A stretch of 64,000 nt of DNA, taken from contig NZ_JGZI01000002.1 of NCBI RefSeq assembly GCF_000741705.1, positions 124,001 through 188,000 on the forward strand, read 5' to 3'. The stretch is from Bifidobacterium psychraerophilum (GTDB taxonomy: Bacteria; Actinomycetota; Actinomycetes; Actinomycetales; Bifidobacteriaceae). The position numbers and the translations under genes were made by a program. Positions 45,350 to 55,497 of this stretch are shown here, in pieces. The notes beneath the pieces are model-generated. The model was given only the letters and a program-made list of their open reading frames with translations. It had not been told where the DNA came from and made no database searches. Each line of letters starts with the position of its first letter. Within the stretch, counting starts at the first letter, position 1.

Positions 45350-46892
45350 GCCTTCCTTCCTCATGTGACGTCGCAGCGCCCGTGACACCTTCCGCCAGCG
45401 TGTATTCCACATCGTCGAACACCGTGAGCCCCTCCCCATGCGCGTAGAAGCCGAGGAGCGTCCCCGTGAAACCACCGGCATTCGTGAAGCTGAGCACCTT
45501 GCCGGGAGCATGCCCCAGATCGATGCCGCTCCCGGGTTCGCTGCTCGCGCGGAAGGAATACCCTGTATCGTCACCGCGCACACCAACGCGTACCGGATAC
45601 CTGTCGGAAAGACGTGCCGAGGCGACGATGCTATCCAAGCCGACGTTGTGCACACGGCACTCGATGAGGGACATGCCATCTCTCGGAGCCTGCACGGACA
45701 AGGTCATGTAGTGCCCGGCATTCGCATAGATGACGATTCCCGCCTCTCCGGCCAGGATCCGGCTTGGGTCAAGCAGTACCGCCGAAAAGTCGCACATCAT
45801 ATCGGTCTGTCTGGTACCGATAAGCGGTGCCCCATAAGCGGGGTCGAAGGTCGCACGGCCCGCGGCTATGACGACCGAGGTCGAGTCGGCATGGTGATGC
45901 ACCCTATGCCGTCCGGCGACATCGATTCCCGGAGTGATCCAGGCAACGGCGCGCTCCAGCGCATCACCCTTCCCTTCCAGCTGCGTCTCATAGGATTGGT
46001 CGCTCAGATCGGGCCATCCACCCTTCCAGGTGAAACGGACGGCATATGGCTCACGGCCGATCCACCCCTGTGCGGGGTATTCGTTGTTGTTCCTGGTCCC
46101 ATGAAAGACCATCAAACTCCGGTCATCCTCGAAATCCGCACAGTCGCAGTGCCCTATCGCCTGCAAGGTCAGATGGGTGCTGCGGTTCGTGATCAGGGGA
46201 TTTCCCGGATACATCTCATATGGCCCTTCAGGGTCACGAGCGCGGGCCATGTTCTCCATATGACCGGATTCCGTCCCTCCTTCGGCCCACATCAGGTAAT
46301 ACATGCCTGCGCGTTTGTACATATGCGGACCTTCGGGATTGGAACCGGTGATGCCCGCGCAGATGCGTCGACGCGCATCCAGAACCCTGCCTGTCGACAG
46401 ATCGATACGCGACATATAGATGCCGGCGGGCTCAGCTTCACCATCCTCCTGCGTCTGCGCACCCTCATTGCCGCAGATGTATGCCGTGCCGTCATCATCA
46501 ACGAAGAGACTGGGGTCTATCCCGGGCCACCCGTCGATCCATACCGGGTCGGACCAACCGGCATGTGGGTCGGAGGCGGTCAGCATCAGATTCCCCGCGT
46601 TCACATTGGTGACGATGAGATAGTAGACACCGTCATGCACCCTGATGGTCGGCGCATACATGCCCTGGCTGTTGCCGATCCTCTCGTACACGAACTGGCT
46701 GGATCTGGCGAGCGCATCGCCGATCTTCGTCCAGTGCTCGCCATCCTCGCTTTCGAATACCGGTAGCCCCGGAAAGAATTCGAAGGAACTGTTGACCATC
46801 AGATACCGTCCCTCAGGGGTACGGCAGATGCTCGGGTCAGGGTGGAAACCGGACACTATGCGATGTGCCGGCTTGCAGTTGAACAAAGTCAT
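45330..46892 (-). CDS. GH43 beta-xylosidase/alpha-L-arabinofuranosidase
   Basis: A 520-residue GH43 enzyme with an N-terminal five-blade propeller (RIVSGFHPDPSICR with the catalytic base Asp, then IDPSLFVDDDGTAYICGN, then GSNPEGPHMYKRAGMYYLMWAEGG with the acid Glu) and a C-terminal beta-sandwich from about residue 330, the layout of subfamilies 10-12. Such enzymes remove beta-xylose or alpha-arabinofuranose from short chains. It has no signal peptide and runs in one operon with GH31 and GH42. The true linkage is unknown. Confidence 0.9.
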   Translation of the reverse strand: MTLFNCKPAHRIVSGFHPDPSICRTPEGRYLMVNSSFEFFPGLPVFESEDGEHWTKIGDALARSSQFVYERIGNSQGMYAPTIRVHDGVYYLIVTNVNAGNLMLTASDPHAGWSDPVWIDGWPGIDPSLFVDDDGTAYICGNEGAQTQEDGEAEPAGIYMSRIDLSTGRVLDARRRICAGITGSNPEGPHMYKRAGMYYLMWAEGGTESGHMENMARARDPEGPYEMYPGNPLITNRSTHLTLQAIGHCDCADFEDDRSLMVFHGTRNNNEYPAQGWIGREPYAVRFTWKGGWPDLSDQSYETQLEGKGDALERAVAWITPGIDVAGRHRVHHHADSTSVVIAAGRATFDPAYGAPLIGTRQTDMMCDFSAVLLDPSRILAGEAGIVIYANAGHYMTLSVQAPRDGMSLIECRVHNVGLDSIVASARLSDRYPVRVGVRGDDTGYSFRASSEPGSGIDLGHAPGKVLSFTNAGGFTGTLLGFYAHGEGLTVFDDVEYTLAEGVTGAATSHEEGRHDEGDV

Positions 46893-46933
46893 CGGTGATC
46901 CTCTCGCTTTGCTTATCGCGTCCTACGCCGGCA

Positions 46934-48961
46934 CTAGCCTTCGATCGGCCGGGTTCCTGGACGGACCAACACGGGCAGTGTGTGGTAATCGAAAGCTTCG
47001 GTGTGCCATCCCGCTTCGTATGTCTTGCCGGTCAGCGCATTCCTCCACAATCCACCGTCCTCGGACTGCGGCACATAGAAGCGTGCGACGCCATCAGGGC
47101 TGAAAACCGGCGCTACCAACAGATCGCCGCCAAGCATGTACTGCGTGTCGATGTCCTCGCAGGAGGGATCATCGGGGAACTCCAACACCATGGCCCGCAT
47201 CATCGGGACCCCGGTCGTATGCGCCTCCTGTGCCACCGTGCGCAGATACGGGATGAGACGCAGCTTCAGCTCGGTGAATTCGCGGGTGACCTCCACCGCC
47301 TCGTCGCCATAGAGCCAGGGCACCTTGTATTCGGTCGAACCGTGATAACGCGAGTGGGATGAGAGCAGGCCGAATTGGGTCCAGCGTTTGTAGAGGTCCG
47401 GCGAAGCCTTGTCCTCGAATCCGGCGATATCATGGCTCCAATACCCGAAGCCTGACATGCCGAATGAGAGACCCGCCCTCAGTGATTCGGCCATCGAGGC
47501 GTAATTGGATGAACAGTCCCCTCCCCAATGGACCGGGAACTGCTGACCACCGGCCGTTGCGGAACGCGCGAAGACAATCGCCTCGTCCTTGCCCCTGACC
47601 TCTGCCACCAGGTCGTATACAGCCTGGTTATACAGCTGGGTGTAATAGTTATGCATCAACTCGGGATCCGAATTATCGTGGTATCGCACGCCTTCGGTCG
47701 GAATTCTCTCGCCGAAGTCGGTTTTGAAGCAATCGACCCCCTGGTCCATCAGATGCCTGAGCTTGCCTTGGTACCACGAGACCGCCTCCGGATTGGTGAA
47801 ATCGACGATGGCCATCCCGGCCTGCCACTTGTCCCACTGCCAGACGCTTCCATCGGTGTTGGTGATGAAATACCCCTTGCTCGCGCCTTCGGCGAATAGT
47901 GGTGACTTCTGGCCGATGTAGGGGTTGATCCAGACGCAGACCTTGAGACCGCGCTCATGCAGCTTGGCGAGCATCCCTTCAGGATCGGGGAACTTGCGTT
48001 CATCCCACGTGAAGTTGCACCACTCAAGCTCTTTCATCCAACGGCAGTCGAAATGGAACACCGACAGAGGGATATTCCTCTCAGCCATGCCATCCACGAA
48101 ACTCATGACGGTTGCTTCGTCGTAGTCGGTGGTGAAGGATGTGGAAAGCCAGAGCCCATAGCTCCAATCGGGCACCAGAGGCGGCTTCCCGGTGAGATCG
48201 GTGTATGTGTTCAGTATGGCTTTGAGATCGGCGCCGCCGATCACCGAATATTTCAGTTCCTCTCCGGGAACGGAGAACTGCACGCGGGAGACTTTTTCCG
48301 AGCCGATCTCGAATTCGACCCGTCCAGGGGTGTCCACGAACAGGCCATAGCGCTTGTTGCTCAGGTAGAAGGGGATGTTTTTGTAGGCCTGCTCGGTTCC
48401 TGTGCCGCCATCCTCGTTCCAGATGTCAACGCTCTGGCCGTTTTTCACGAAATTGGTGAAGCGTTCGCCCAGTCCGTAGATTTTCTCGCCCACGCCCAGA
48501 TCGAGTTGCTCGCAGACGTGCAGCAGCCCGTCCGGATCGTCCACCAGTCCTTTGGCGCGCGGCCCGCTATGGGCGATCTCCTTGCCGTCATATCGGTAAC
48601 TGAAATCCATCGCTTCGCCTTTGGCGATGTACAAGGACAATCTGCCCGAGGTGAAGACCCAGGCCTCATCATCCTCGCTGATGTCCACCTGGGCGTCGCA
48701 CTCGTCAAGGATGAAGGCGGGCCGACGATCCGGGCCACCACGATGATTGATCAAACGGGTGGTGATCACGTCCGGGCGCGGGCTGCTCACCTCGATGGTC
48801 AGCAGCCCGCCATCCAAGGTCTGTCCGGGATGGTGGATCGGTGAACCGAAAGGACTGTAGAGCGTCAGTGAGCCGTCCGATACATCCGCCTCATACACAT
48901 TGGCTGCGTACCTGACGTCAAAACCGTCTTTGACCATCCATCCGCCGTTGAGGAATTTCAT
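46934..48961 (-). CDS. GH31 alpha-xylosidase (YicI-like)
   Basis: A 675-residue enzyme. The nucleophile is Asp415 in DCFKTDFGERIP, the same motif as in E. coli YicI where it is Asp416, and the acid/base Asp is in HWGGDCSSNY. Also typical are LGVGEKIYGLGERF and VFHFDCRWMKELEWCNFTWD, where the Cys/Trp-rich loop favours xylose over glucose. It removes alpha-1,6-linked xylose from the non-reducing end of xyloglucan oligosaccharides. AAGGAG lies 8 bases before the ATG at 48961. Cytoplasmic. Confidence 0.94.
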   Translation of the reverse strand: MKFLNGGWMVKDGFDVRYAANVYEADVSDGSLTLYSPFGSPIHHPGQTLDGGLLTIEVSSPRPDVITTRLINHRGGPDRRPAFILDECDAQVDISEDDEAWVFTSGRLSLYIAKGEAMDFSYRYDGKEIAHSGPRAKGLVDDPDGLLHVCEQLDLGVGEKIYGLGERFTNFVKNGQSVDIWNEDGGTGTEQAYKNIPFYLSNKRYGLFVDTPGRVEFEIGSEKVSRVQFSVPGEELKYSVIGGADLKAILNTYTDLTGKPPLVPDWSYGLWLSTSFTTDYDEATVMSFVDGMAERNIPLSVFHFDCRWMKELEWCNFTWDERKFPDPEGMLAKLHERGLKVCVWINPYIGQKSPLFAEGASKGYFITNTDGSVWQWDKWQAGMAIVDFTNPEAVSWYQGKLRHLMDQGVDCFKTDFGERIPTEGVRYHDNSDPELMHNYYTQLYNQAVYDLVAEVRGKDEAIVFARSATAGGQQFPVHWGGDCSSNYASMAESLRAGLSFGMSGFGYWSHDIAGFEDKASPDLYKRWTQFGLLSSHSRYHGSTEYKVPWLYGDEAVEVTREFTELKLRLIPYLRTVAQEAHTTGVPMMRAMVLEFPDDPSCEDIDTQYMLGGDLLVAPVFSPDGVARFYVPQSEDGGLWRNALTGKTYEAGWHTEAFDYHTLPVLVRPGTRPIEG

Positions 48962-49042
48962 GACTGTGTCTCCTTTGATACCTTCTCGTGTGCAGTGCAA
49001 TCCCTGTGCAGTGGGATTCCTTGTTATCAGATTCGCGTGTTG

Positions 49043-49093
49043 ATGACTGTTATGTTTATGACTGTGTATTCATGGCTGCTGTGTTTATGACTG
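49043..49093. repeat. Short degenerate repeats between GH3 and GH31 genes
   Basis: ATGACTG occurs three times (starting at 49043, 49058, 49087), twice as GTTTATGACTG, in the 174-base gap ahead of the GH31 gene. It could be a regulator site or only slipped-strand duplication. Confidence 0.35.
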
Positions 49094-49135
49094 CATGAAC
49101 CGTGCGTATGCGGGCTCCGGGGTGCCCTCGCCGGG

Positions 49136-51262
49136 TCAGTCGAGGGCACCGGTGAGCCGTATGTCCTCAACGGACTGACCCACGTATACCTTCGCCCGCG
49201 GCGCTATCGCATAGCGTCCCTGACTGGACGAGTAGTACCGTAATGCCTGGTCGACGGGGATCTCGATGATCAGCTCACGATGCTCCCCCGCTTCGAGTTC
49301 CACTTTGCGGTATCCCTTCAGCTCCTTTGCCGGACGGTCCTCACCTGTCCCCTCAAGCCCAAGGTACACCTGCGCGACGGCCTTGCCACGGACATTCCCC
49401 GTGTTCGTAACCTGGCACCGCAGCCTGATGGCATCACCGACTTCGTGCACATCCAGACCGTCATATTCGAAGCTCGTATATGACAGGCCATGCCCGAAGC
49501 AGAAGCGCACCGGCACCTCTTTGCTGTCGTAGTAGCGGTATCCCACGTAGATGTCCTCCGCATACTCGACGCTTCCTTTGAGCCCGAAACTGCCGATGCT
49601 ATGTGCAGGGCTGTCCTCAAGGCGCATGGGGAAGCTTTCAGGAAGATGCCCGCTGGGATTCACATCACCCAGGAGCACCTGTGCGAGAGCCGTACCAGCC
49701 TCGGTGCCGCCATACCAGCTCCATACAATCGCCTTGGCCCGGTCGGCCCACGGCATCTCCACCGGCGAACCGGCCACCAGGGAGATGACGGTGCCGGGAT
49801 TGGCCGCGAGCAGGGCTTCGATGAGCTCGTCCTGACCGTAGGGCAGACGCATGTCGGCACGATCCATGCCTTCGAGGTCATGGTCGTGATCCAGCCCACC
49901 GACGAAAATCACATGTTCGTACTCGCCTGCCAAACGGACTGCTTCATCACGCAGGGCCTCACTGCGCGAGGCATCGCCCTGCGTCGCACGCTGCGTGCCA
50001 TCCGTCAGGCTTTCGGACTGCCAATCGGCGGTCTGCCCGTGCGCCTGCAGGGCTTCGTATCCCGGCACATAGCGCACTTCGACATTGCCGCCAAGCTGGC
50101 CGCAAAGTCCCAGCAGGGGCGTGACCTCATAGAGCGCCTTGATCTCCGCGCTGCCGCCGCCATTGGAATGCACACGATCGGCATTGGCGCCCACGACGAG
50201 CAGACGTGTGAGCTCCTGCCTGCGCAGCGGCAAGGCATGCTCCTCGTTCTTGAGCAGGACCACCGATTCCTGTGCGACGGCGAGTGCGGCATCACGATGT
50301 TCGGCATTGGCATAGCATCCGGATTCACGCTCCGGGGTGCCCGCATGGTCGAGCATATGCAGGGCGTCCATCATACAGAGGATGTGCAGCACCTTACGGT
50401 CCACATCGTGTTCATCGACCTCGCCCCGCTGTATCGCCGCCTTGAGCGGCTGGGCGAATTTGTAATCGTCGAAGTCGGCGGTGACCGACATCTCGACATC
50501 CAATCCGCTTTGCGCGCTCTCCTTGCTTCGGAAGACCCCACCCCAGTCCGAGATGACGACCCCGTCGAAATCCCATTCCTGACGCAGCACCCGTCCCAGG
50601 AATGTCGGGCTTTCACAGCAGCGTTCACCATTCACCAGGTTGTAGGCCCCCATGACGGACAGCACATGCGCCTGCTTCACCGATGCCTCGAAGGCCGGCA
50701 GGTAGAGCTCGCGCAGGGCCCGATCCGCGATGATCTCATCCACATGCAGACGGTCCGTCTCCTGGTTGTTGGCGACAAAGTGCTTCACGCAGGCGGCGAC
50801 GTCTGATTCCTGGACACCCTCGATGAATGGCACGCATTGGCCCGTCGTCAGGCAGGGATCCTCACTCATGTATTCGAAGTTACGGCCGCATAGCGGACTG
50901 CGTTTGATGTTCACGCTCGGCCCCAGGATCACGTCCTTCCCACGCCCCCGCGCCTCGGCCCCCAGCACCCGTCCGGCGTCATGGGCCAGTTCCGTGTTCC
51001 AGGTGGAGGCCACGGCGCTGCCACAGGGCAGATAGGTCACGTAATCGCGCGATCCGTAGATCGCATCCCAGGAGTCATTGTCGAATTCGCGCCGAACGCC
51101 CATCGGCCCGTCGCTCATCTTCAACGCCGGTATGCCGAGACGTGGAACGCCTTCGGTACGGAAGAGTCCGGCACCGTGAATCATGCCGATCTTCTCGTCC
51201 AGAGTCAGCTGTGCCAGCAACTCCTGCGCCACTGCTGCGTTGGCTTCGGTGATGACGGTCAT
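49136..51262 (-). CDS. GH3 beta-glucosidase
   Basis: A 708-residue GH3 enzyme: an N-terminal barrel with KHFVANNQETDR and the nucleophile Asp239 in DGVVISDWGG, an alpha/beta sandwich, and a fibronectin-III-like end (VRFCFGHGLSYTSFEYDGLDV, then GKAVAQVYLGLEG). The family removes beta-linked glucose (or xylose) from the non-reducing end. There is no PA14 insert. The ATG at 51262 follows AAAGGA; longer frames are not supported. It fits removal of bare backbone glucose after alpha-xylosidase has acted. Confidence 0.93.
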   Translation of the reverse strand: MTVITEANAAVAQELLAQLTLDEKIGMIHGAGLFRTEGVPRLGIPALKMSDGPMGVRREFDNDSWDAIYGSRDYVTYLPCGSAVASTWNTELAHDAGRVLGAEARGRGKDVILGPSVNIKRSPLCGRNFEYMSEDPCLTTGQCVPFIEGVQESDVAACVKHFVANNQETDRLHVDEIIADRALRELYLPAFEASVKQAHVLSVMGAYNLVNGERCCESPTFLGRVLRQEWDFDGVVISDWGGVFRSKESAQSGLDVEMSVTADFDDYKFAQPLKAAIQRGEVDEHDVDRKVLHILCMMDALHMLDHAGTPERESGCYANAEHRDAALAVAQESVVLLKNEEHALPLRRQELTRLLVVGANADRVHSNGGGSAEIKALYEVTPLLGLCGQLGGNVEVRYVPGYEALQAHGQTADWQSESLTDGTQRATQGDASRSEALRDEAVRLAGEYEHVIFVGGLDHDHDLEGMDRADMRLPYGQDELIEALLAANPGTVISLVAGSPVEMPWADRAKAIVWSWYGGTEAGTALAQVLLGDVNPSGHLPESFPMRLEDSPAHSIGSFGLKGSVEYAEDIYVGYRYYDSKEVPVRFCFGHGLSYTSFEYDGLDVHEVGDAIRLRCQVTNTGNVRGKAVAQVYLGLEGTGEDRPAKELKGYRKVELEAGEHRELIIEIPVDQALRYYSSSQGRYAIAPRAKVYVGQSVEDIRLTGALD

Positions 51263-51359
51263 TCGATATTCCTTTGCTCTTGCTGTGATGGTGTCATATG
51301 CGTCTTCAGGGGAACGCCCGCGCCCAAGGCTTCCCGCAGACGGCCCCAATATGCCCGGT

Positions 51360-52829
51360 CTAGGCGACGCTGATTTTGAATCCGACAGGGGTTTCGGACA
51401 TATCCGCCTGCCTGTGAGCCTGCCGGATCAGCAGACCCTCATTCCTGCGCTCGTACGGCACCGGGCCCACGCCGAGTTGTTCGACGCTGCTGATGATGCC
51501 GTGGAAGGGCGCGCGCTGCCCATCGTGGTAGGCGGCGAAGCTGCTGATGGAGAGCTCTTCGGCTCCTTGTGGATTCAGGCAGAAAGCGTAGATGCTGCCG
51601 TCCTTGCTGGTGAAGCGGAAATCCTTTTCGGTCCAGACGACTGCCTGCTGATCGGCGAAGGCTCCTTCAGCGGGCTTCGTCGGGCCCTCCTGCGAAAGCT
51701 TCCACGGCCGTGTCTCGTAGATGCCCTCGGCATTGGCCTTCATCCATGCCCCGATGCCGGCGAGCAGCCGCCTGTCATGCTCGGCTATCGAACCATCCGC
51801 TCTTGGGCCGACGTTAAGCAGCAGGTTGCCGTTCTTGCTGACCGCGTCCAGCAGGGAGACCAACAGCTCCTGCAGGCTTTTGTATTCAAGGGTTTCGGTA
51901 TAGCACCAGGAGTTGCGGGCGATCGAGGTGTCGGTCTGCCATACGAATGCCTGCGGAGCGGCGAAACCGCCACGCTCGACATCGACCACACCGCTGCCCC
52001 AGGCCAGGGCATCGTCCTTGTAGCAGATGGACACCGGGATGCCCCAAGCCGCTGCGCGATTGTAATAGAATGCGGCGAGTTTCGCGAGATAGGGTTTGAA
52101 AGATTCATGCTGCACCCACCAGTCGAAATACAGCATCTCCGGACGGTAGGCGTCGATGATCTCGCAGACACGCAACAGCCAATCCTCAAGGAATGCCGTC
52201 GTCGGTCGCGGCACGCTGAAGAGATCCTGATTATCCGGTTCCGGCTGGGCCGGCCAGTAGAAGTCACCTTTGTTCATCGGCTCCCGGACATCCGAGTCGA
52301 ACTCCCGGCCATGCCCCATGAACCACCAATGCTCGGCCCGATGATTCGACGTGGCGAAATGCATCCCGTGACGGATGCAGGCGTCACGCAGCTCACCGAG
52401 GATATCGCGATGAGGTCCCATATCCACGGTGTTCCAGTGCGACAGCTCACTCGCATACATCTGGAATCCGTCATGATGCTCGCTCACCGGAAAGTAGTAT
52501 CGTGCACCCGCCTGCTCGAAGAGGTCGAGCCACTCGTCCGGGTCGAAGGCCTCGGCGTTGAACAGCGGGATGAAATCCTTGTAGCCGAAGCTGCTTTGCG
52601 GGCCGTATGTTGCCCGGTGATGCTCGAATTCAGGGTAGCCCTGGATATACATATTGCGCGAATACCACTCATTGCGGAATTCGGGCACGGTATACAGACC
52701 CCAATGGGTGAATATGCCGAATTTGGCGTCGGCGAACCAGCTTGGGGACGCATGCCTGCTCAGCGAATGCCAGGTGGCCTGGTATGGACCTGATGCGATC
52801 ACATCGTCGATGCCTGCCAGATCAATCAT
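51360..52829 (-). CDS. GH29 alpha-L-fucosidase
   Basis: A 489-residue enzyme. FADAKFGIFTHWGLYTVPEFRNEWYSRNM and FPVSEHHDGFQMYASELSHWNTVDMGPHRDI are the fucose-site motifs, and the nucleophile is Asp236 in MLYFDWWVQ. LLLNVGPRADGSI is another GH29 hallmark, and a C-terminal beta-sandwich follows. It has no signal peptide. It would take alpha-1,2-fucose off the galactose of imported oligosaccharides, or another alpha-fucoside. GGAG lies 9 bases before the start, which is inside the last codons of the upstream SGNH gene (8-base overlap). Confidence 0.9.
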   Translation of the reverse strand: MIDLAGIDDVIASGPYQATWHSLSRHASPSWFADAKFGIFTHWGLYTVPEFRNEWYSRNMYIQGYPEFEHHRATYGPQSSFGYKDFIPLFNAEAFDPDEWLDLFEQAGARYYFPVSEHHDGFQMYASELSHWNTVDMGPHRDILGELRDACIRHGMHFATSNHRAEHWWFMGHGREFDSDVREPMNKGDFYWPAQPEPDNQDLFSVPRPTTAFLEDWLLRVCEIIDAYRPEMLYFDWWVQHESFKPYLAKLAAFYYNRAAAWGIPVSICYKDDALAWGSGVVDVERGGFAAPQAFVWQTDTSIARNSWCYTETLEYKSLQELLVSLLDAVSKNGNLLLNVGPRADGSIAEHDRRLLAGIGAWMKANAEGIYETRPWKLSQEGPTKPAEGAFADQQAVVWTEKDFRFTSKDGSIYAFCLNPQGAEELSISSFAAYHDGQRAPFHGIISSVEQLGVGPVPYERRNEGLLIRQAHRQADMSETPVGFKISVA

Positions 52830-53499
52830 CGAAAGCGCTCCTCTCCCATTCGAAACCCACTGAACGCAGCCACGAATGGGCGACGACCATAGCGCCCCGT
52901 TCATTGGGATGGACACGATCTGCACTGGCTATGCAGGGATGCTGACGGGTCAGAAAATGGTCGACCTCGGCCTGCACGTCCACGAAGATCGCATGATGTT
53001 TCTCGGCCACGCGCTGTGAAGCCCGTGAGAACGCTTCGACCTTCACCCGCATGGCCTCATCGCGGTTCGCCTCGAACATGAAGGGGCTCATCACGATGAT
53101 GCCCTGCAACTTCGGCAGGCGGGCACGCGTCAGGTCGAGCAGGCCGTCATAGACCTCCTCGAACTCATCCGGCTCGTGCACCGCTGCCTGTCGGAGTGTG
53201 CCGTCGAAATGTCGCCAGGCGTCGTTCACACCGATCATCACCGATATGAAATCAGGTTCAAGATCCAGGACGTCGTCCTCCCAACGCTGTGCCATCTCCA
53301 TGATGTCATCGCCACTGTTGCCGGAGTTGACGGTCATGAGATCTTTGTCCGGGTAGACTGCGGTCAGCATATTGTGCAGATGATTGACATAGCCCTGTCC
53401 GAAGCCCCAGCCACCGGGAAGAGCGCTTCTGTCCCGATCGGCGTCGGTGATCGAGTCACCCACGAATACGATGCGGGAACGTCTGGGAAAAATCAGCAT
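52822..53499 (-). CDS. SGNH/GDSL-family esterase
   Basis: A 225-residue SGNH hydrolase. Block I is IVFVGDSITDADRDR (Ser nucleophile), block II Gly in VNSGNSGDDI, block III ISVMIGVNDAW, and block V Asp/His in DRVHPNERG. This order is that of small intracellular carbohydrate acetyl esterases and lysophospholipases. It is translationally linked to GH29 and so may take acetyl groups off galactose or xylose residues. The natural ester is not shown by the sequence. Confidence 0.9.
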   Translation of the reverse strand: MLIFPRRSRIVFVGDSITDADRDRSALPGGWGFGQGYVNHLHNMLTAVYPDKDLMTVNSGNSGDDIMEMAQRWEDDVLDLEPDFISVMIGVNDAWRHFDGTLRQAAVHEPDEFEEVYDGLLDLTRARLPKLQGIIVMSPFMFEANRDEAMRVKVEAFSRASQRVAEKHHAIFVDVQAEVDHFLTRQHPCIASADRVHPNERGAMVVAHSWLRSVGFEWERSAFDD

Positions 53500-53572
53500 G
53501 AAAATCCTTGTTCTGATAGTGGGACACGGCAGCTATGCGCGCATCAACGGTGCAAAGGGCGGTGCATGCACG

Positions 53573-53618
53573 AGCCGGGCGCCCGAAGCCTTGCTTCGAT
53601 ACGCTCAGGCGCCCGGCT
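53573..53618 (-). terminator. Terminator between SBP and SGNH genes
   Basis: An 11-bp perfect stem (AGCCGGGCGCC at 53573-53583 with 53608-53618) holds a second small hairpin (CGAAGC at 53584-53589 with GCTTCG at 53593-53598). It divides the transporter genes from the enzyme genes. Without a T tract, read-through is possible. Confidence 0.65.
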
Positions 53619-53651
53619 GTGCATCATTCGGTTATGGTCTCCATGGACCGC

Positions 53652-55427
53652 TTACTTGGAATCCGAGGAGGACTCGGAGGACTTGTTCGCATACTCCTTG
53701 ACGATCGCCTTGCGCGCCTTCTCCTGGTCCTTGGCATTCTTCATATCGACGGCCAGCACCTGACTCATGCCAAGTCCGTCGGTGGTCGAACGCATACTGC
53801 TGAGGATCTTCTCGAACTCGCTGCTGCTGCTGGCGAAGGAGGCCTTCCAGGAGGAGTTGACTATCTCGGTTTTGATCGATCCGCGAAGCGTGGAGATCTG
53901 GGAGTCCTCATCCGGCTGGACGTAGGTCGCGCCTGGGGCCACCTCGATCATATTGTTCTTTTCGAGGTACTCCATGGTCGTCTTCGCCCCTCCCATATGC
54001 GCCGACCAGTCCTTGTTGAGTGGATTGGCATTCGCTTTCTCAAGCTCGCTCGGCCACATGGAGGCGTTGAAGGAATATCCGGTATCCGGATCGGTATCAC
54101 TCACCAGAACCGTGGGGTAGTTGAGTGCGGACACACCATCGGAATAGGAACCTCCACCGTATTCGGCAGGGACGTTCGCGCTGCCTCCGCTGAGCACCTT
54201 CTCGCCGAAGTCGGTAAGTACGGGTTTGCCGTCCTTGATCTCCCAGTTCAGTCCCTTCGGACCTGCGGCGCCACCGGTCTGAGCTCCGGAGTTGTACACG
54301 CCTTCAGATGAATACAGCCAGTCGATGAATTTGACGAGACGCTTCTTGTTCTTGGCTTTCGAACCCAGCGCGATCATCGTGGTGCCACCGTTGGGCGTCG
54401 CCCCGTAGGAGAAGATCTTCTGGTCCTTGAGCGGCGCGATCATGAAGCCCTTGCCCGCGGCCTTGTTCTCCGTGGTGTTGTACGCGGCCTGACCCAGCCA
54501 TGGCCAGAAGGAGAACAGCACCTTGCCCTCCTTGTATTTGGTGTTCATCGTGTCGTAGTTCTGGGTGGTGGACTCAGGGTCGACCAGGCCCGCCTTGTAC
54601 GCGGCGTTGAAGAACTTCAGCACACGCTCGTAGATACCGTCTTTTTGGGTGATCGATTCATAGCTGGAACCATCGGCCTTGGCCAGCACGAAGCCCATCT
54701 CGTCGAAGCCGTAGAAGGTCGCGGGCTGTTTGGCGTTGTTCATCATATTGCCGTCCCAGTCCTTGAACAGGCTCATCGCGTAGATGTTGCTCTGTCCGGT
54801 ATCCGCGCGCGCCTTGTCCTGCATCTGCTTGAGCACGGGGATCAGGTCCTCGAGGGTGTCGATCTGCGGGTATCCGATCTCCTTGTAGTAATCCCAGCGC
54901 AGATAAGGACCGAAGGTCGGCTCCAGCCCCTCGCCGGCCTCGGTCGGCTGCCGGGACGACACCGAACCGGGAATGCCCCAGACGCCGGATTCCTGTCCGA
55001 TGGCCTTGTTCAGGGCCTTGGATGCCGCGGAGTATTTCTTGATGTTGCTCATGCCATCGAGGTAAGGGGTCATATCGTCGATCAGCTTGGACTTGACCAG
55101 CTTTTCGCCTCGTCCCGAACCGTAGCCGGTGATGATGATGTCTCCCAGATCGCCTGCCGCCGCACGCGTGTCGAAGAGCGTGCTGCCGCCGCCCGCCACG
55201 TTGGGAGCCACGATGTTGAGTTTGATGTTGAACTTGTCCTTGATGATTTTGGCGAACCAACCCTTCTGCTCGCCCTGGTAATTCGCCAGATCATCGTAGA
55301 CTTCGACGGTCATCAATGATCCGTCGTCCTCGTCTGCCGCGGTCTTGTCCCCTCCGCATCCCGCGAGCGCCAGAATCGCGGACAGCGTCAGCGCCACCCC
55401 GACCGTTGCCTTCTTCTTGATGGACAT
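53652..55427 (-). CDS. ABC sugar-binding lipoprotein (CUT1, large LplA-type)
   Basis: A 591-residue lipoprotein. The signal reads SIKKKATVGVALTLSAILALAGC with the lipobox LAGC at about residues 20-23, followed by an acidic linker. The size is that of the large LplA/YtcQ-type binding proteins used for complex oligosaccharides, clearly longer than the usual 420. FSFWPWLGQAAYN and MIALGSKAKNKKRLVKFIDWLYSSEG are typical stretches. It stays on the outer face of the membrane and feeds the two permeases next to it. The ligand is inferred only from the enzyme set. Confidence 0.92.
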   Translation of the reverse strand: MSIKKKATVGVALTLSAILALAGCGGDKTAADEDDGSLMTVEVYDDLANYQGEQKGWFAKIIKDKFNIKLNIVAPNVAGGGSTLFDTRAAAGDLGDIIITGYGSGRGEKLVKSKLIDDMTPYLDGMSNIKKYSAASKALNKAIGQESGVWGIPGSVSSRQPTEAGEGLEPTFGPYLRWDYYKEIGYPQIDTLEDLIPVLKQMQDKARADTGQSNIYAMSLFKDWDGNMMNNAKQPATFYGFDEMGFVLAKADGSSYESITQKDGIYERVLKFFNAAYKAGLVDPESTTQNYDTMNTKYKEGKVLFSFWPWLGQAAYNTTENKAAGKGFMIAPLKDQKIFSYGATPNGGTTMIALGSKAKNKKRLVKFIDWLYSSEGVYNSGAQTGGAAGPKGLNWEIKDGKPVLTDFGEKVLSGGSANVPAEYGGGSYSDGVSALNYPTVLVSDTDPDTGYSFNASMWPSELEKANANPLNKDWSAHMGGAKTTMEYLEKNNMIEVAPGATYVQPDEDSQISTLRGSIKTEIVNSSWKASFASSSSEFEKILSSMRSTTDGLGMSQVLAVDMKNAKDQEKARKAIVKEYANKSSESSSDSK

Positions 55428-55497
55428 GTCGTCCTTCCTTCCTTGTTGTTGATACTGTTTCCGCAGCACTGCGGAAACTCACGTTGGTAGTTGGTAA